64,000 bases of DNA from Paractinoplanes atraurantiacus (GCF_900215205.1 NZ_OBDY01000028.1:82542-146541); one strand, 5' to 3'; positions 44,524 through 53,520 are shown, counted from the stretch's first letter. Notes: generated by a model not told the origin, from the letters alone. Program-made: numbers and translations.

Positions 44524-45248
44524 TCGTCCACGTAGGTGGAGACCTTCTCGTTGTAGAAAGCGACCAGTCCCGCGATCGCCGCCACGGCCGGGAACGGCTG
44601 CGCGTACGACCAGGCCAGGTCGGGCCGCGCGCCCACGCTCCAGTAGTCGCTGGTACGGCCCTTGTAGGGGCAATGCGTGCTGGTGTCGCTGTGTGTGAGC
44701 GCGCCGAAGTTCACGGCCGTGCGGTCGAGGTAGTAGCGAGTCGGCAGGCCGGTCTCGAACAGCAGCACGGGCGAGCGCGACTCGGCCAGCACCACACCGT
44801 CGAGCTCCACCCGCACGTGGCGGGTCGAGCGAAGGGCGTCGACCCGGTGGTACGGGCAGCGGGGGTGACCGAAGATCTCTTCGTCTTCCTCGAACCAGGC
44901 GTCGAGCGCGTCCCATTCGAAGCGGACGAGACCTTCGAGGCCGGGAAGCTTGCTCTCGACGTACTGGCGGGCCGCGGCCGGCCGGTGCACGTCGCCGGCG
45001 CGCAGCCCGAGGCGGCGGGCGCGGCCCCGGCTGAGATGCTGCTCGTGCTCCTCGTCGACGATCACGTCGGCGGCGACGTCCTCGATCGGGATGTAGTACT
45101 GCGGATAGCTCGGGATCTCCCACAGATAGACGGCCCGCGTCGTGTCGACCACGACCCGGCCGTTGAGCGTCGCCCGTACCCGCCGGGGCGAGGGCTCCAT
45201 CTGGTTGACCTCGGTGATCGACGGCGGGTAATCACTCGTCATGCCCAT
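44487..45248 (-). CDS. DUF427-domain protein, tandem domains
   Basis: 253 residues. Two DUF427-like halves are visible: an N-terminal one (VRATLNGRVVVDTTRAVYLWE) and a C-terminal one (VRVELDGVVLAESRSPVLLFE, then FGALTHSDTSTHCPYKGRTSDYW written here in two parts: CPYKG and SDYW). The family is a compact beta fold of unknown function, common in actinobacteria. TAGCGT (minus strand, 45255-45260) lies exactly 6 nt before the ATG at 45248, so that start is preferred over a TTG at 45254 or ATG at 45242. Confidence 0.88.
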   Translation of the reverse strand: MGMTSDYPPSITEVNQMEPSPRRVRATLNGRVVVDTTRAVYLWEIPSYPQYYIPIEDVAADVIVDEEHEQHLSRGRARRLGLRAGDVHRPAAARQYVESKLPGLEGLVRFEWDALDAWFEEDEEIFGHPRCPYHRVDALRSTRHVRVELDGVVLAESRSPVLLFETGLPTRYYLDRTAVNFGALTHSDTSTHCPYKGRTSDYWSVGARPDLAWSYAQPFPAVAAIAGLVAFYNEKVSTYVDDQLLDRPVTPFS

Positions 45249-45275
45249 GCCCAAACGCTAACGCGCGGTGTGGAT

Positions 45276-45542
45276 TCAGCGTTTGCTGAGCGAGGCCAGG
45301 AACTCGGGGTTGTCGTCCGGCGCGATCATCACGGGGCGCTCGCGCAGGCGTACGGGAGGAACCGGACGGCCCTTCACGAACCACGCGATCGCCGCGAACG
45401 GCGACACCAGCAGGATCGCGAAGGTCCAGGCGCCCCGCGGCGCGACGCGGATCTTGTCCTCGTCGGCGTTCCAGCAGTCGATCAGGGCGCAGGCGACCAG
45501 AGCGACATCGAGGAGCAGCAGCAGGGCGTACACGTTGGCCAT
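45276..45542 (-). CDS. Small membrane protein with PLDc_N-type domain
   Basis: 88 residues with two hydrophobic helices separated by DCWNADEDKIRVAPRGAW, typical of the phospholipase D nuclease N-terminal (PLDc_N) membrane domain. Stand-alone copies like this are frequent in actinobacteria and have no known function. It starts just downstream of the terminator hairpin of the SGNH gene. Confidence 0.8.
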   Translation of the reverse strand: MANVYALLLLLDVALVACALIDCWNADEDKIRVAPRGAWTFAILLVSPFAAIAWFVKGRPVPPVRLRERPVMIAPDDNPEFLASLSKR

Positions 45543-45556
45543 GCCGACAAGAGTGA

Positions 45557-45589
45557 CCGGCCGGGCCCCTCACACGAGGTCCCGGCCGG
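45557..45589 (-). terminator. Terminator hairpin after the SGNH esterase gene
   Basis: A 9-bp stem CCGGCCGGG / CCCGGCCGG with a 15-nt loop, 12 bp downstream of the SGNH stop on the minus strand. Confidence 0.65.
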
Positions 45590-45600
45590 GTGCGCTTGCG

Positions 45601-46377
45601 TTAGAGCGCCGGCAGATAGCCGTACCGATAACCGTTGGTGTTGGGGTGGAAGGAGTTTTGCGGCGGGAGAATGGTGAGGCCGTTGAGGTAGGGGCTGGAC
45701 GAGCAGATGCCATGGCCCTGGAACTCGTCACGGACGTCCGACCAGACGAAACCGGCGGCCTGCGCCCGCTGCGCGATCAGATCGTCGAGCACCTGCGCGC
45801 CCTCGTTGAGCGCCCGGCGCTTGGTCAGGCTCATCCCGGCCAGACCGCAGTAGGCCGACGACGTGTCGAACAGGATCGGATAGCCGAGGACGACGACCCG
45901 GGCGCTTGGAGCCTTGGCCGCGATCGCGGCGTACGTGGCGTCGAGCTTGGCGCCCAGCGTCGCGGTGATGTCGGCGCGGGCGTCCGCGACCGTCTTGACG
46001 CAGGCCGCGTCGCTGGAGACCTGGCAGCTCAGCACGGTCGGCGCGAAGCCGGCGTCGTTGCCGCCGATCGTGATGCTGATCAGGTCGGCGCCGGCCGGGA
46101 TCGCCGGGACCTGAGTGGTGCGTACGTCGCCGGTGACCGCGCCGCCGCAGGTCAGGTTGGTGAACGACGTCGGGTTGTTGCGCGCCGCCCAGAGCGCGGG
46201 ATAGCCGTACGGGCTGCGCAGGCAGGTGCCGCTCTGCGAGGGGGCGCCGACCCCCGACGAGTAGGAGTCGCCGAGAGCGACATAGTCGACGTCAGCTTCG
46301 GCCGCGGCGACGGCGGTGGTGGTGCCGAAGATCAGGAGAAGGCAGGACAGGACGAGGACGAACAGTCGCCTGCTCAT
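45601..46377 (-). CDS. Secreted SGNH/GDSL-type esterase
   Basis: 258 residues from ATG 46377, with CGGAGG upstream. A signal peptide ends near AAA-EAD. Block I is ALGDSYSSG (Ser38 nucleophile), block III GGND, and block V HPN with the catalytic His. Paired Cys fit disulfides in a secreted enzyme. The family resembles the Streptomyces SGNH lipase/esterases acting on lipids or acyl esters. Substrate not determinable. Confidence 0.92.
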   Translation of the reverse strand: MSRRLFVLVLSCLLLIFGTTTAVAAAEADVDYVALGDSYSSGVGAPSQSGTCLRSPYGYPALWAARNNPTSFTNLTCGGAVTGDVRTTQVPAIPAGADLISITIGGNDAGFAPTVLSCQVSSDAACVKTVADARADITATLGAKLDATYAAIAAKAPSARVVVLGYPILFDTSSAYCGLAGMSLTKRRALNEGAQVLDDLIAQRAQAAGFVWSDVRDEFQGHGICSSSPYLNGLTILPPQNSFHPNTNGYRYGYLPAL

Positions 46378-46581
46378 GGGGTGGCCTCCGGTCCGTGGGG
46401 GAGAGGAAGCCGAAGCGCTCCGGTCACCGCACGGTAAGTCGCGCCACCGAGAAAAGATACACATCGATTTTCTTGGTACGCGCGAGTAGCGTTTCCGGAG
46501 GTCATTCGTTCGTGGCGGATTCACACGGCCGCCACAGGCGATCTTCAGGCTGCGTCCAGTCGGCCGCACTAGCTTCTTCAC

Positions 46582-46965
46582 ATGGAAGAAGAACGGGCTC
46601 GACGGATCGTCGAAACGCTACGCGCGCGCAATGTCTTCGCCCATGTGAAGCTGCCGCAGGCGGGCATCACGCAATACGGCATCAGAGTCGTCCTCCCCGA
46701 CGGCCGCGAGGCGATCTGGGACAACGACGGCACCGCGGGCCTCGAGGCCCAGATCATGCGCAACGGCATCCTGGTCGGCTTCGTGGCCTCGATCCCCGAG
46801 TCGGAGAACTTCGGCGACGGCCAGATCACCGAGGCCATCGCCACCGCCGACTACGACCGCCCGGTCGGCCGCTCGCGCCCCTCGGCCGGCCCCCGCCCGG
46901 CTGCCGCGGCCCCGCGCCCCACCGGCTCACTGGCCCAGCGCCTGCGTAGCGGATTCCGGGGCTGA
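46582..46965 (+). CDS. Conserved hypothetical protein
   Basis: 127 residues, not recognised. The first ~85 residues look like a small alpha/beta fold (IVETLRARNVFAHVKLPQAG, GREAIWDNDGTAGLEAQIM); the tail is Pro/Ala/Arg-rich. TAGCTT (46570-46575) ends 6 nt before the ATG, so the gene is likely leaderless and real. It is divergent from the SGNH esterase gene. No function is proposed. Confidence 0.7.
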   Translation: MEEERARRIVETLRARNVFAHVKLPQAGITQYGIRVVLPDGREAIWDNDGTAGLEAQIMRNGILVGFVASIPESENFGDGQITEAIATADYDRPVGRSRPSAGPRPAAAAPRPTGSLAQRLRSGFRG

Positions 46966-46973
46966 CCGCACGG

Positions 46974-46999
46974 TTATCCACAATCACGCGTCATCCACA
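46974..46999 (+). other. Two DnaA-box-like nonamers
   Basis: TTATCCACA (46974-46982) is a perfect classical DnaA box and TCATCCACA (46991-46999) differs by one base; both are in the same orientation, 17 bp apart, in a convergent intergenic gap of 102 bp. Confidence 0.45.
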
Positions 47000-47042
47000 G
47001 CAGGCCGGCGGGATCTTGCAACTTTCCGCCAGACTGACCAGC

Positions 47043-47054
47043 GGGGGCTCCCCC
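47043..47054 (-). terminator. Short GC hairpin after the helicase gene
   Basis: GGGGGCTCCCCC can fold into a short stem 14 bp beyond the helicase stop on the minus strand; no T-tract. Confidence 0.35.
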
Positions 47055-47067
47055 AGGGAGGGCGGGC

Positions 47068-48888
47068 TCAGGATTCGGGGCTGATCAACTCGATCAAGCG
47101 GTCGAGGGCGACCGGCCACAACTCCGGCGTCAGGTTCGCCAGCAGGGTCTCGGCGAGGGCGTGCGCCACCATGTCGATCTGTTCCCGCACCGCCGGGTCG
47201 AGGGGAGCCGGGGGTGCGGAGACGACCGGCGGGCTCGAGACGGGAGTGGGCGCCGCTTCGAGTGGTTCGGGCGGAGGGGCCGCGGGTGGCGCCGAGACCG
47301 ACGTGAAGTCGGCGGGCAGGTCTTCGGGGGCGCCTACCAGATGCAGGTGGGCCGTCGCCCGGGTCAGTGCGATGTAGAGCAACCGGTGCCCGCGCGGATC
47401 GTCGTCGACGATGAAGCCGGGCTCGACGACGATCGCCACGTCGAACTCGAGGCCTTTCGCCTCGTGCGGGCTCAGCAATGTGATCGCGGGGGCGTTCGGC
47501 GGCGTACCCCAGGGAAGGTCCTCTTGATTGAGGAGGGCCTCGATGTCGTCGCGGCAGCGGGGTGGGCAGACGATGGCGACCGAGCGGTCGGCGGCGGCGT
47601 GGTCGGCGGCGGCGGCGACCACGACGGCGGACCGTTCGGTCGGGTCGACCGGGGAGATGGCCGGGTCGGCCGGGCCTTCGCGGACCGTCGTCGGTGGCTG
47701 GACGCTCGGGGCGGCCGTGGGCAGGAGCTCGGCCGCCAGGTCGAAGATCTGGCGCGGGACGCGGTAGCCGAAGCGCAGCTCACGGTGCACATGCGGCATG
47801 GGTGACGGCAGGTGGGCCAGCACCTCGTGCCAGTCGTCGCGGGCCCACGGGCCGGTCGACTGGGCCATGTCGCCGACCACGGTCAGCGCGCCGTTGGCCG
47901 AGCGGCGCGACAGGGCGCGCAGCTGCATCGGGGACAGGTCCTGCGCCTCGTCGATGACCACGAGGGTGAAGCGGTCCGGTTCGGTGCCGGCCAGGTGTTC
48001 CGTCTCGTCGAGCAGGGCCAGGTCGGCGTCGCCGAAGTCGCCAGGCAGGCGGTACAGGGCGTTCACCTCGCGGTCGGTGAACTCCTCGCCGGCGGCCGCG
48101 GTCAGCTTGTCGCGTGAGGCGAACAGGTCGCTCAGGAACGTGGCGGCGGAGAACTCCGGCCAGATCAGCTCGGCCAGCAGGTCGGCCGCCTCCAGCACCA
48201 GCTGCGGGTCGGGGCTGTCGGCGACCAGGACCGCCCGCAGCAGGCGCCGGCGGTCGCCCGCGGTGGCCTCGCTGGCCCGCGCGGTGACGATCACCCGCTG
48301 GACGGCGGCCGGGTCGAGCGTGACGGCACGGCCCCGTACGGTGACGGTGGCGGGCATCCCGGCCGGAACGCCCTTCTCGCGCGACTCCAGCGCGCGGCTG
48401 AGCAGGCCCGCCATCCGGGCCTCACCCTTGAGCCGGGTGACGTAGAGCGACTCGCCGCGGCCCGTCGCCACCCGCGGCAGCAATCCGGCGATCGAGTGAT
48501 GGACAACCCCGGGGTGGCCCCAGCTTTCCAGTCGGGTGCGGCTTTCTTGGGCGTACGCCGGTGAGGGCCCCGCCACGAGCACCTCCGCCGGGGAGAGTTT
48601 CGTGCCGGGGTCGTCGAGCAGCCACGCCACCCGCCGCAGCGCGGTGATCGTCTTGCCGGTGCCGGGACCGCCCTGGATCACGAGCAGGCTCTCGGCCGGC
48701 GTGCGCACCAGCTCGTCCTGCGCGGCCCTGATCGTCGCCACGAAGTCCGGCCCGGCCTCGGTCGTCCCCCGGCGCACGGCGGCGAGAAGAGGATCGGCCC
48801 GCTCAGCGTCGGCCAGCTCGGCCTCGGTGCGGGCGGCGGCGGGCCGTGCGAGACTCTCCGGCTCGTCGCCGCCGTCCACGCCGATCAC
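47068..48888 (-). CDS. UvrD/HelD-like superfamily 1 helicase
   Basis: 606 residues, GTG start. Walker A GGPGTGKT, motif II VVIDEAQDLS, motif III GDMAQST, and motifs V/VI LLSPHEAKGLEFD and YIALTRATAHL are present. The layout resembles actinobacterial HelD, the ATPase that releases stalled RNA polymerase. However, the N-terminal coiled-coil arm that reaches into the polymerase channel is short or absent (HelD proteins are usually over 700 residues). A DNA-repair helicase role remains possible. The C-terminus has a Pro/Ala linker and a small helical tail. Confidence 0.85.
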   Translation of the reverse strand: MIGVDGGDEPESLARPAAARTEAELADAERADPLLAAVRRGTTEAGPDFVATIRAAQDELVRTPAESLLVIQGGPGTGKTITALRRVAWLLDDPGTKLSPAEVLVAGPSPAYAQESRTRLESWGHPGVVHHSIAGLLPRVATGRGESLYVTRLKGEARMAGLLSRALESREKGVPAGMPATVTVRGRAVTLDPAAVQRVIVTARASEATAGDRRRLLRAVLVADSPDPQLVLEAADLLAELIWPEFSAATFLSDLFASRDKLTAAAGEEFTDREVNALYRLPGDFGDADLALLDETEHLAGTEPDRFTLVVIDEAQDLSPMQLRALSRRSANGALTVVGDMAQSTGPWARDDWHEVLAHLPSPMPHVHRELRFGYRVPRQIFDLAAELLPTAAPSVQPPTTVREGPADPAISPVDPTERSAVVVAAAADHAAADRSVAIVCPPRCRDDIEALLNQEDLPWGTPPNAPAITLLSPHEAKGLEFDVAIVVEPGFIVDDDPRGHRLLYIALTRATAHLHLVGAPEDLPADFTSVSAPPAAPPPEPLEAAPTPVSSPPVVSAPPAPLDPAVREQIDMVAHALAETLLANLTPELWPVALDRLIELISPES

Positions 48889-48898
48889 CCGGGCCGGC

Positions 48899-49192
48899 TC
48901 AGTCGTCCGTCAGGGGCACTTCGAGGCGGACGCAGCCTTGCAGGTCGAGGAAGACCCGGTCCGGCGCGCGCACCACGCGGAGGACGACGTCGGAGCAGTG
49001 CGGGCAGCGGGCCACCCGCCCGCCGGCCGCACCCCAGAGCATCAGGGTGGCGACCGCGTCGGCGTGGCCGCAGCCCGCGCATTTGTACTGGGCCACGGTC
49101 ACGTCCACCGCGAAGAGCTCGCGCAGATCACCGGCCATGGCGTTGCCGTCGAGGGTCGTCGCCTCCACAGGTGCGCTGTCGCGGTCGCTCAC
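48899..49192 (-). CDS. Zinc-ribbon protein DUF6510
   Basis: 97 residues from a GTG that overlaps the stop of the flavin reductase gene (GTGA). Two Cys pairs, CAGC and CPHC, 25 residues apart form a zinc ribbon. It is a regular partner of the two upstream oxidoreductase genes in actinobacteria, with unknown role, possibly electron transfer or metal delivery (inference). Confidence 0.85.
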   Translation of the reverse strand: MSDRDSAPVEATTLDGNAMAGDLRELFAVDVTVAQYKCAGCGHADAVATLMLWGAAGGRVARCPHCSDVVLRVVRAPDRVFLDLQGCVRLEVPLTDD

Positions 49193-49947
49193 GACGTGCC
49201 TCCGAAGCGTTCGGTGCGGATGCGGCGCGGTTCGTGGCCGAGCGCGACCAGAATGTCCGCGGCCGTCTCGACGAACGTCGTCGGACCGCAGACGTAGCAG
49301 TCCGGTGCGAAGTCCGGCGGCCAACCGTACGTGTTCACGGCCGCCACGTCGAGACGTTTCGGGGGCGCCGGCCAGCCGTCCGGCGTCTTGCGGGTGTAGA
49401 CGAAGTGCACGTCGAGGCCCGCGTCGTCGCGCACCCGCCGGCGCAGCTCGTCGGCGTAGAGCGCGTCCTCCGGCGTACGGACCGAATAGATCAGCCGGAA
49501 CGGCTGCTTGGTCCCCGCGTCGGCGCGAGCGCGGATCATCGCCATCAGCGGCACCACGCCCGAGCCGCCGGCCAGCAGCGTCACCGGCGAGGTGCTCTTG
49601 GAGCGCCAGACGAACCAGCCGCCCACCGGCCCGCGCAGCTCGATCTGGTCGCCCACCTGCACGTCGTCCGTCAGATAGGGCGAGACCTCACCGTCGTCCA
49701 GGCGCTGAATCGTCAGCTCGACCTTGCCGTCGCCGGACGACGGCCAGGCCGAGGCGATCGAGTAGCTGCGCTGGGCGCGGTAGCCGTCCTCGGCCGTCAG
49801 GCGCACGTCGACGTGCTGGCCGGGCAGGTGGCCCGGCCAGTCGGGGACGTCGAGCACGAGCGTACGTGCCGACGGTGTCTCCCAGCGCGCCTCCGCGAGC
49901 GTCGCCGCCCGCCAGGTCAGTCGCCCTGATACCGCTGTTCCAGCCAT
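49189..49947 (-). CDS. FAD-binding ferredoxin-reductase-type oxidoreductase
   Basis: 252 residues. RSYSIAS binds FAD, GGSGVVPLM and CGPTTFVETA bind NAD(P)H, as in the ferredoxin-NADP reductase superfamily; no [2Fe-2S] domain is attached. It overlaps the molybdenum enzyme gene by 31 bp and DUF6510 by 4 bp, so the three are one operon. It probably supplies electrons to the molybdopterin protein. Confidence 0.92.
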   Translation of the reverse strand: MAGTAVSGRLTWRAATLAEARWETPSARTLVLDVPDWPGHLPGQHVDVRLTAEDGYRAQRSYSIASAWPSSGDGKVELTIQRLDDGEVSPYLTDDVQVGDQIELRGPVGGWFVWRSKSTSPVTLLAGGSGVVPLMAMIRARADAGTKQPFRLIYSVRTPEDALYADELRRRVRDDAGLDVHFVYTRKTPDGWPAPPKRLDVAAVNTYGWPPDFAPDCYVCGPTTFVETAADILVALGHEPRRIRTERFGGTS

Positions 49948-50516
49948 GGGTCTCCGTACATGTGATAGCCGGCGGCTTCCCAGAAGCCGGGCTCATCCTC
50001 GTTCATCAGCTGGATCCCGTTGACCCATTTCGCCGATTTCCAGAAGTAAAGGTGGGGCACGACGAGCCGAGCCGGCCCACCGTGCTCCGGCGCGAGATCC
50101 TCGCCGTCGAATTTGTACGCGATCCAGGCCTTGCCGTCGAGCAGGTCCTCCATCGGGACGTTCGTGGTGTATCCACCGAAGCTGTGCACCATGGTGTAGT
50201 CGGCGGCCGACTCCACCTGCTCCATCAGCGTGTCGAGGGAGACGCCGCGCCAGGTCGTGCCGAGCTTGGACCACTTGGTGACACAGTGGATGTCGACCGT
50301 GTAGTCCTCGGCCGGCAGGGCCATGAACTCGTCCCAGTTCCAGCTCTTGCTGTCACCGGTCTCGGTCTGGATCGTGAAGCGCCACCGATCGAGCGGAATG
50401 CGCGGGGTCGGCCCGGCCGAGAGCACCGGGAAGTCGTGGGTGAGGTATTGACCGGGCGGCAGGCCGGGGACGGACTCGCGCCGCCGCCCGCCGAATCCCT
50501 TGGAAATGATGGCCAT
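49917..50516 (-). CDS. Sulfite-oxidase-like molybdopterin oxidoreductase
   Basis: 199 residues, cytoplasmic (no Tat signal). DIHCVTKWS contains the Cys that ligates molybdenum (about residue 78), and VHSFGGYTTNVP and WKSAKWVNGI match the sulfite-oxidase/MsrP-like Moco fold. It heads a three-gene operon with a flavin reductase and a zinc-ribbon protein. Substrate unknown; S- or N-oxide reduction is plausible. Confidence 0.92.
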   Translation of the reverse strand: MAIISKGFGGRRRESVPGLPPGQYLTHDFPVLSAGPTPRIPLDRWRFTIQTETGDSKSWNWDEFMALPAEDYTVDIHCVTKWSKLGTTWRGVSLDTLMEQVESAADYTMVHSFGGYTTNVPMEDLLDGKAWIAYKFDGEDLAPEHGGPARLVVPHLYFWKSAKWVNGIQLMNEDEPGFWEAAGYHMYGDPWLEQRYQGD

Positions 50517-50636
50517 GCTGCTGAGTAAACCGCATGATCAAGGACCCTGGGAGACGGACGTACCGAGCGTCACGTCGGGTTTCATGACGCGGGGGCCGGT
50601 TCTGGCCGTATTTATCCGTCATGCCCTTCGGCCATC

Positions 50637-52505
50637 TCAGACGGCCGAGCTGGTGGCGCCGAGGATGCCCGCGGTGTCCGGCACCACGACGCGGTACTTC
50701 TGCTTGAGGACCAGGTCGCCGACGGTCGTCCTGGCCGCGGCCGGGAAGTCGCCGACTGTTGTCCAGACCTTGTTGACCAGCTGCTGCACCTCGACGGTCT
50801 GGCCGGCCACGCCGGTCATCGTGACGGTCATCGAGGTCTTGGAGCGGCTGACCTTGACCGTCGCCTTCACCGTCACGGTCGCGGCGGGCGAGGTGACCTC
50901 GGCCGTGGTGGCGGTGGCGGCGACCACGACGTGGACCGTGTAGCCGGTCGTGGCGGTGCGCTTGACCGCCACCGTGCCGCTCTTGCCGGTGGTCGCGGCG
51001 GTGCAGACGGCCGAGCCGCCGGCCTCGGTGACACAGACCTGCACCGGGGTGTTGGCCAGCGCCTTCCCGGCCGACTTGACGGTGAAGGTGGTGGCCACGC
51101 TCGTCCCGTGCGTCACCTGCTTGGTCGCCGGGCTGACGGTGACCACCGGAACCGTCTTGGCCACGGTCGGCGTCGGCGTCGCGGTCTTGGTGGGAGTGGC
51201 TGTCGCCGTCTTGGTCGGGGCGGCCGTCGGCGAAACGGTCGGCGGCGAGGTGGCTCCGGTGACCTTTGCGAGGGCGGCGGCCGCGTCGATCCGTCCGTAC
51301 CCGAAATCGGTGTCCTTGCCCGTGGTGCCGAGATCGACCGCCGAGGACTCCAGAGCCGCCTGGACCTGATCCGGCGTCAGATTGCGGTTGTAGCCCTTGA
51401 GCAGCGCGGCCACGGCGGCCACGTGCGGTGACGCCATCGAGGTGCCCGACATGTACGTGTAGGAGCCCAGGCCGGTCGGGTAGGTGCTGGCGATGTTGAC
51501 GCCCGGTGCTGCCACGTCGACGTAGCTGCCCTGGTTGGAGAAGGTCGCCACCTTGTCGGCCGAGTCGGTGGCGGCCACGCCGATGACGCCGGGGTCGGCG
51601 CCCGGGTAGCTGGTCGGGCTGCCCGAGGCCCGCGAGTTGCCGGCGGCCGCGACGACCGTGACGCCCTTGCCGCGGGCGTACGAGATGGCCGTCGTCACCG
51701 CGGACACCTGCGACGTGCCGCCGAGGGACATGTTGATGACGTCGGCGCCGTGGTCGGCCGCCCACACGATGCCACTGGCCGTGTCGGACATGACGCCCCG
51801 GCCCTGCGCGTCGAGCGTCCGGATCGGCAGGATCCGCACGCCCGGCGCGATCGAGGCCACGCCGACCCCGTTACCGGTGAGCGCGGCGATCGTGCCGGCG
51901 ACATGGGTGCCGTGCCCGTGCGGGTCGACGCTGGTGCCGGTGGTCCCGGTGATGTAGTCGATGCCCGGCAGCACCTGCCCGGCGAGATCCGGGTGGGCCG
52001 CGTCCACGCCCGAGTCGATCACCGCGACGACGACGCCGGCGCCGGTCGAGGTGGCCTGCGCGGCCGAGGTGTTGATCTTCGGAAGGTCCCACTGCATTGA
52101 CTTGTACGGGTCGTCGGCCAGCGCCTCGACCGGGGCGTCGACCTCGACACCGAGGGCGTTGTCGGCCTTCTGCGCCTGCTTGACCAGCTCGGCGGCGGCG
52201 GCCTTGTCGGTCGCGGTCCTCACCTTGACCACCGGGCGGCCGTCCTTGTCGAGCGTGGTGCTGACGACGCGTACCGGCTCCCTGGTGCTCACGGCCGAGG
52301 GCAGCAGCTGCGCCGGGGTCGCGCTGAGGCCGTACGGAGCCGGCTGCCACTCCTCGGCCGGAGCGGTGCCGGTGCCGGGCAAGGCAACAGCGGCCCCGCC
52401 CGCGGCCGGGCCGGTGCCGGCGCCGGGCAGGGCGACAGCGGCCCCGCCCGCCACGGCCCCGATGGCCAGCGCGCCGACGGCGTACCTGCGCAGATGCTTC
52501 CGCAT
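50637..52505 (-). CDS. Secreted subtilisin-type serine protease (S8)
   Basis: 622 residues from ATG 52505 (GGAGGTAGGA upstream). Signal peptide, a propeptide of about 120 residues, then the catalytic triad: Asp in AVIDSGVD (about 164), His in HGHGTHVAG (about 199) and Ser in SGTSMASPH (about 353), with the oxyanion Asn in AAAGNS. A TPTKTATPTP linker leads to a C-terminal region of about 190 residues with Ig-like beta repeats. The leader region contains a duplicated GGAAVALPG block. No cell-wall anchor is visible. Confidence 0.95.
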   Translation of the reverse strand: MRKHLRRYAVGALAIGAVAGGAAVALPGAGTGPAAGGAAVALPGTGTAPAEEWQPAPYGLSATPAQLLPSAVSTREPVRVVSTTLDKDGRPVVKVRTATDKAAAAELVKQAQKADNALGVEVDAPVEALADDPYKSMQWDLPKINTSAAQATSTGAGVVVAVIDSGVDAAHPDLAGQVLPGIDYITGTTGTSVDPHGHGTHVAGTIAALTGNGVGVASIAPGVRILPIRTLDAQGRGVMSDTASGIVWAADHGADVINMSLGGTSQVSAVTTAISYARGKGVTVVAAAGNSRASGSPTSYPGADPGVIGVAATDSADKVATFSNQGSYVDVAAPGVNIASTYPTGLGSYTYMSGTSMASPHVAAVAALLKGYNRNLTPDQVQAALESSAVDLGTTGKDTDFGYGRIDAAAALAKVTGATSPPTVSPTAAPTKTATATPTKTATPTPTVAKTVPVVTVSPATKQVTHGTSVATTFTVKSAGKALANTPVQVCVTEAGGSAVCTAATTGKSGTVAVKRTATTGYTVHVVVAATATTAEVTSPAATVTVKATVKVSRSKTSMTVTMTGVAGQTVEVQQLVNKVWTTVGDFPAAARTTVGDLVLKQKYRVVVPDTAGILGATSSAV

Positions 52506-52650
52506 GGGTGTCCTACCTCCGTTGTGGTGAGCACACCAACGGCGGAAGCGGAGCCATCTTGACGATTGCCGGGGTAGCGAGCCGGTTGCTCCTCGGGACA
52601 CAGCCGTTTTGGCCCGGTTTATCCGGCTCTTTGGGACGATGGAGCTTCGG

Positions 52651-52668
52651 GGTCCGCCCAGGCGGACC
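52651..52668. promoter_or_regulatory. 18-bp palindrome upstream of a membrane-protein gene
   Basis: GGTCCGCCCAGGCGGACC is fully self-complementary around the central CA except for those two bases. It lies 32 bp before the ATG at 52701 and could be an operator or a 5'-UTR hairpin. Confidence 0.35.
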
Positions 52669-52700
52669 GCAAGCCGAACTCTTTGAGGATTGATTCTGAG

Positions 52701-53453
52701 ATGAGCCTTCCAGAGGAAGATCGGTCCGGCGACGAGGGCGTCTACCAGTCGGCCATGCCCGACCGGCAGCAGCAGCGCCGCAAGCAACGCGCCAAGCAGG
52801 CCGTGGTCGGCGTGGCCGGCCTGGCCGTGCTGGGCGCCGGCGCGTATTTCGTCACGACCCAGGTCGCCGACCGGAACGCCACCACCGAGACACGGGACGC
52901 GGGCGCCATGGCCCCACTGGCCTCAGCGGCCACGGGAGCATCCCCGGCGTCACCCGAGCCCACCGCCGAGGCGGACACGGTCGCCCCGACGAAGGGCGCC
53001 ATCAAACAGACGAGCAGCCCCACCCCGACCCCGTCGGAGAGCCTGAGCGTCGACGAGGCGATCAAGAAAGCCCGGGAGAAGGCAGCGAAGGACGGCCACC
53101 CGGTCCAGCGAGCACTGACGGCGGCGCCCAACGCCAAGACCGGGCCGGTGAACAAGCGCAACGAGAAGCTGCCGAACGGCACGCTGCGAGTGATCACCGC
53201 AAAACACGACCTGACCGGCACTGGCGAGCTGCTCTGGCCCGCCGACAAGGGCGAGAAGGTCGGCGACAACCGCTGCACGCAGAACTTCCGGTTCAGCAAC
53301 AACCACAAGCCGTCGGTACGGCCGAACATGCTGGTGTGCTGGCGGACGTCGGCCGGCAAGAGTGTCGTCACGGTGCTCGTCGACCAGGACGGCAAGCCGT
53401 CGAAGGAAAAGAGCGCCGAGGTCATCGCGAGCGAATGGGCCAAGCTGGGCTGA
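52701..53453 (+). CDS. Membrane-anchored hypothetical protein
   Basis: 250 residues, not recognised. A basic N-terminus (RQQQRRKQRAKQ) and one helix (about 38-58) put the rest outside the cell. A Thr/Pro/Ser linker is followed by a C-terminal domain of about 130 residues with two Cys (DNRCTQNF, MLVCWRTS). A similar two-Cys C-terminal style occurs in other actinobacterial lipoprotein-like proteins. GAGGA lies about 11 nt upstream of the ATG. No function is proposed. Confidence 0.75.
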   Translation: MSLPEEDRSGDEGVYQSAMPDRQQQRRKQRAKQAVVGVAGLAVLGAGAYFVTTQVADRNATTETRDAGAMAPLASAATGASPASPEPTAEADTVAPTKGAIKQTSSPTPTPSESLSVDEAIKKAREKAAKDGHPVQRALTAAPNAKTGPVNKRNEKLPNGTLRVITAKHDLTGTGELLWPADKGEKVGDNRCTQNFRFSNNHKPSVRPNMLVCWRTSAGKSVVTVLVDQDGKPSKEKSAEVIASEWAKLG

Positions 53454-53473
53454 CCCGCCCTTCGTACGAAAAG

Positions 53474-53506
53474 ATCCCCCGGGCGCCGCATGAAGGCCCG
53501 GGGGAT
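53474..53506 (+). terminator. Terminator hairpin
   Basis: An 11-bp stem ATCCCCCGGGC / GCCCGGGGGAT, 20 bp after the membrane-protein stop, followed by TT. Confidence 0.8.
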
Positions 53507-53520
53507 TTCCATGTACGGAA

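Noticed and set aside
46966..47067. Replication origin
   Set aside because: Only two DnaA-like boxes, no AT-rich unwinding element and no dnaA, dnaN or parAB genes nearby.
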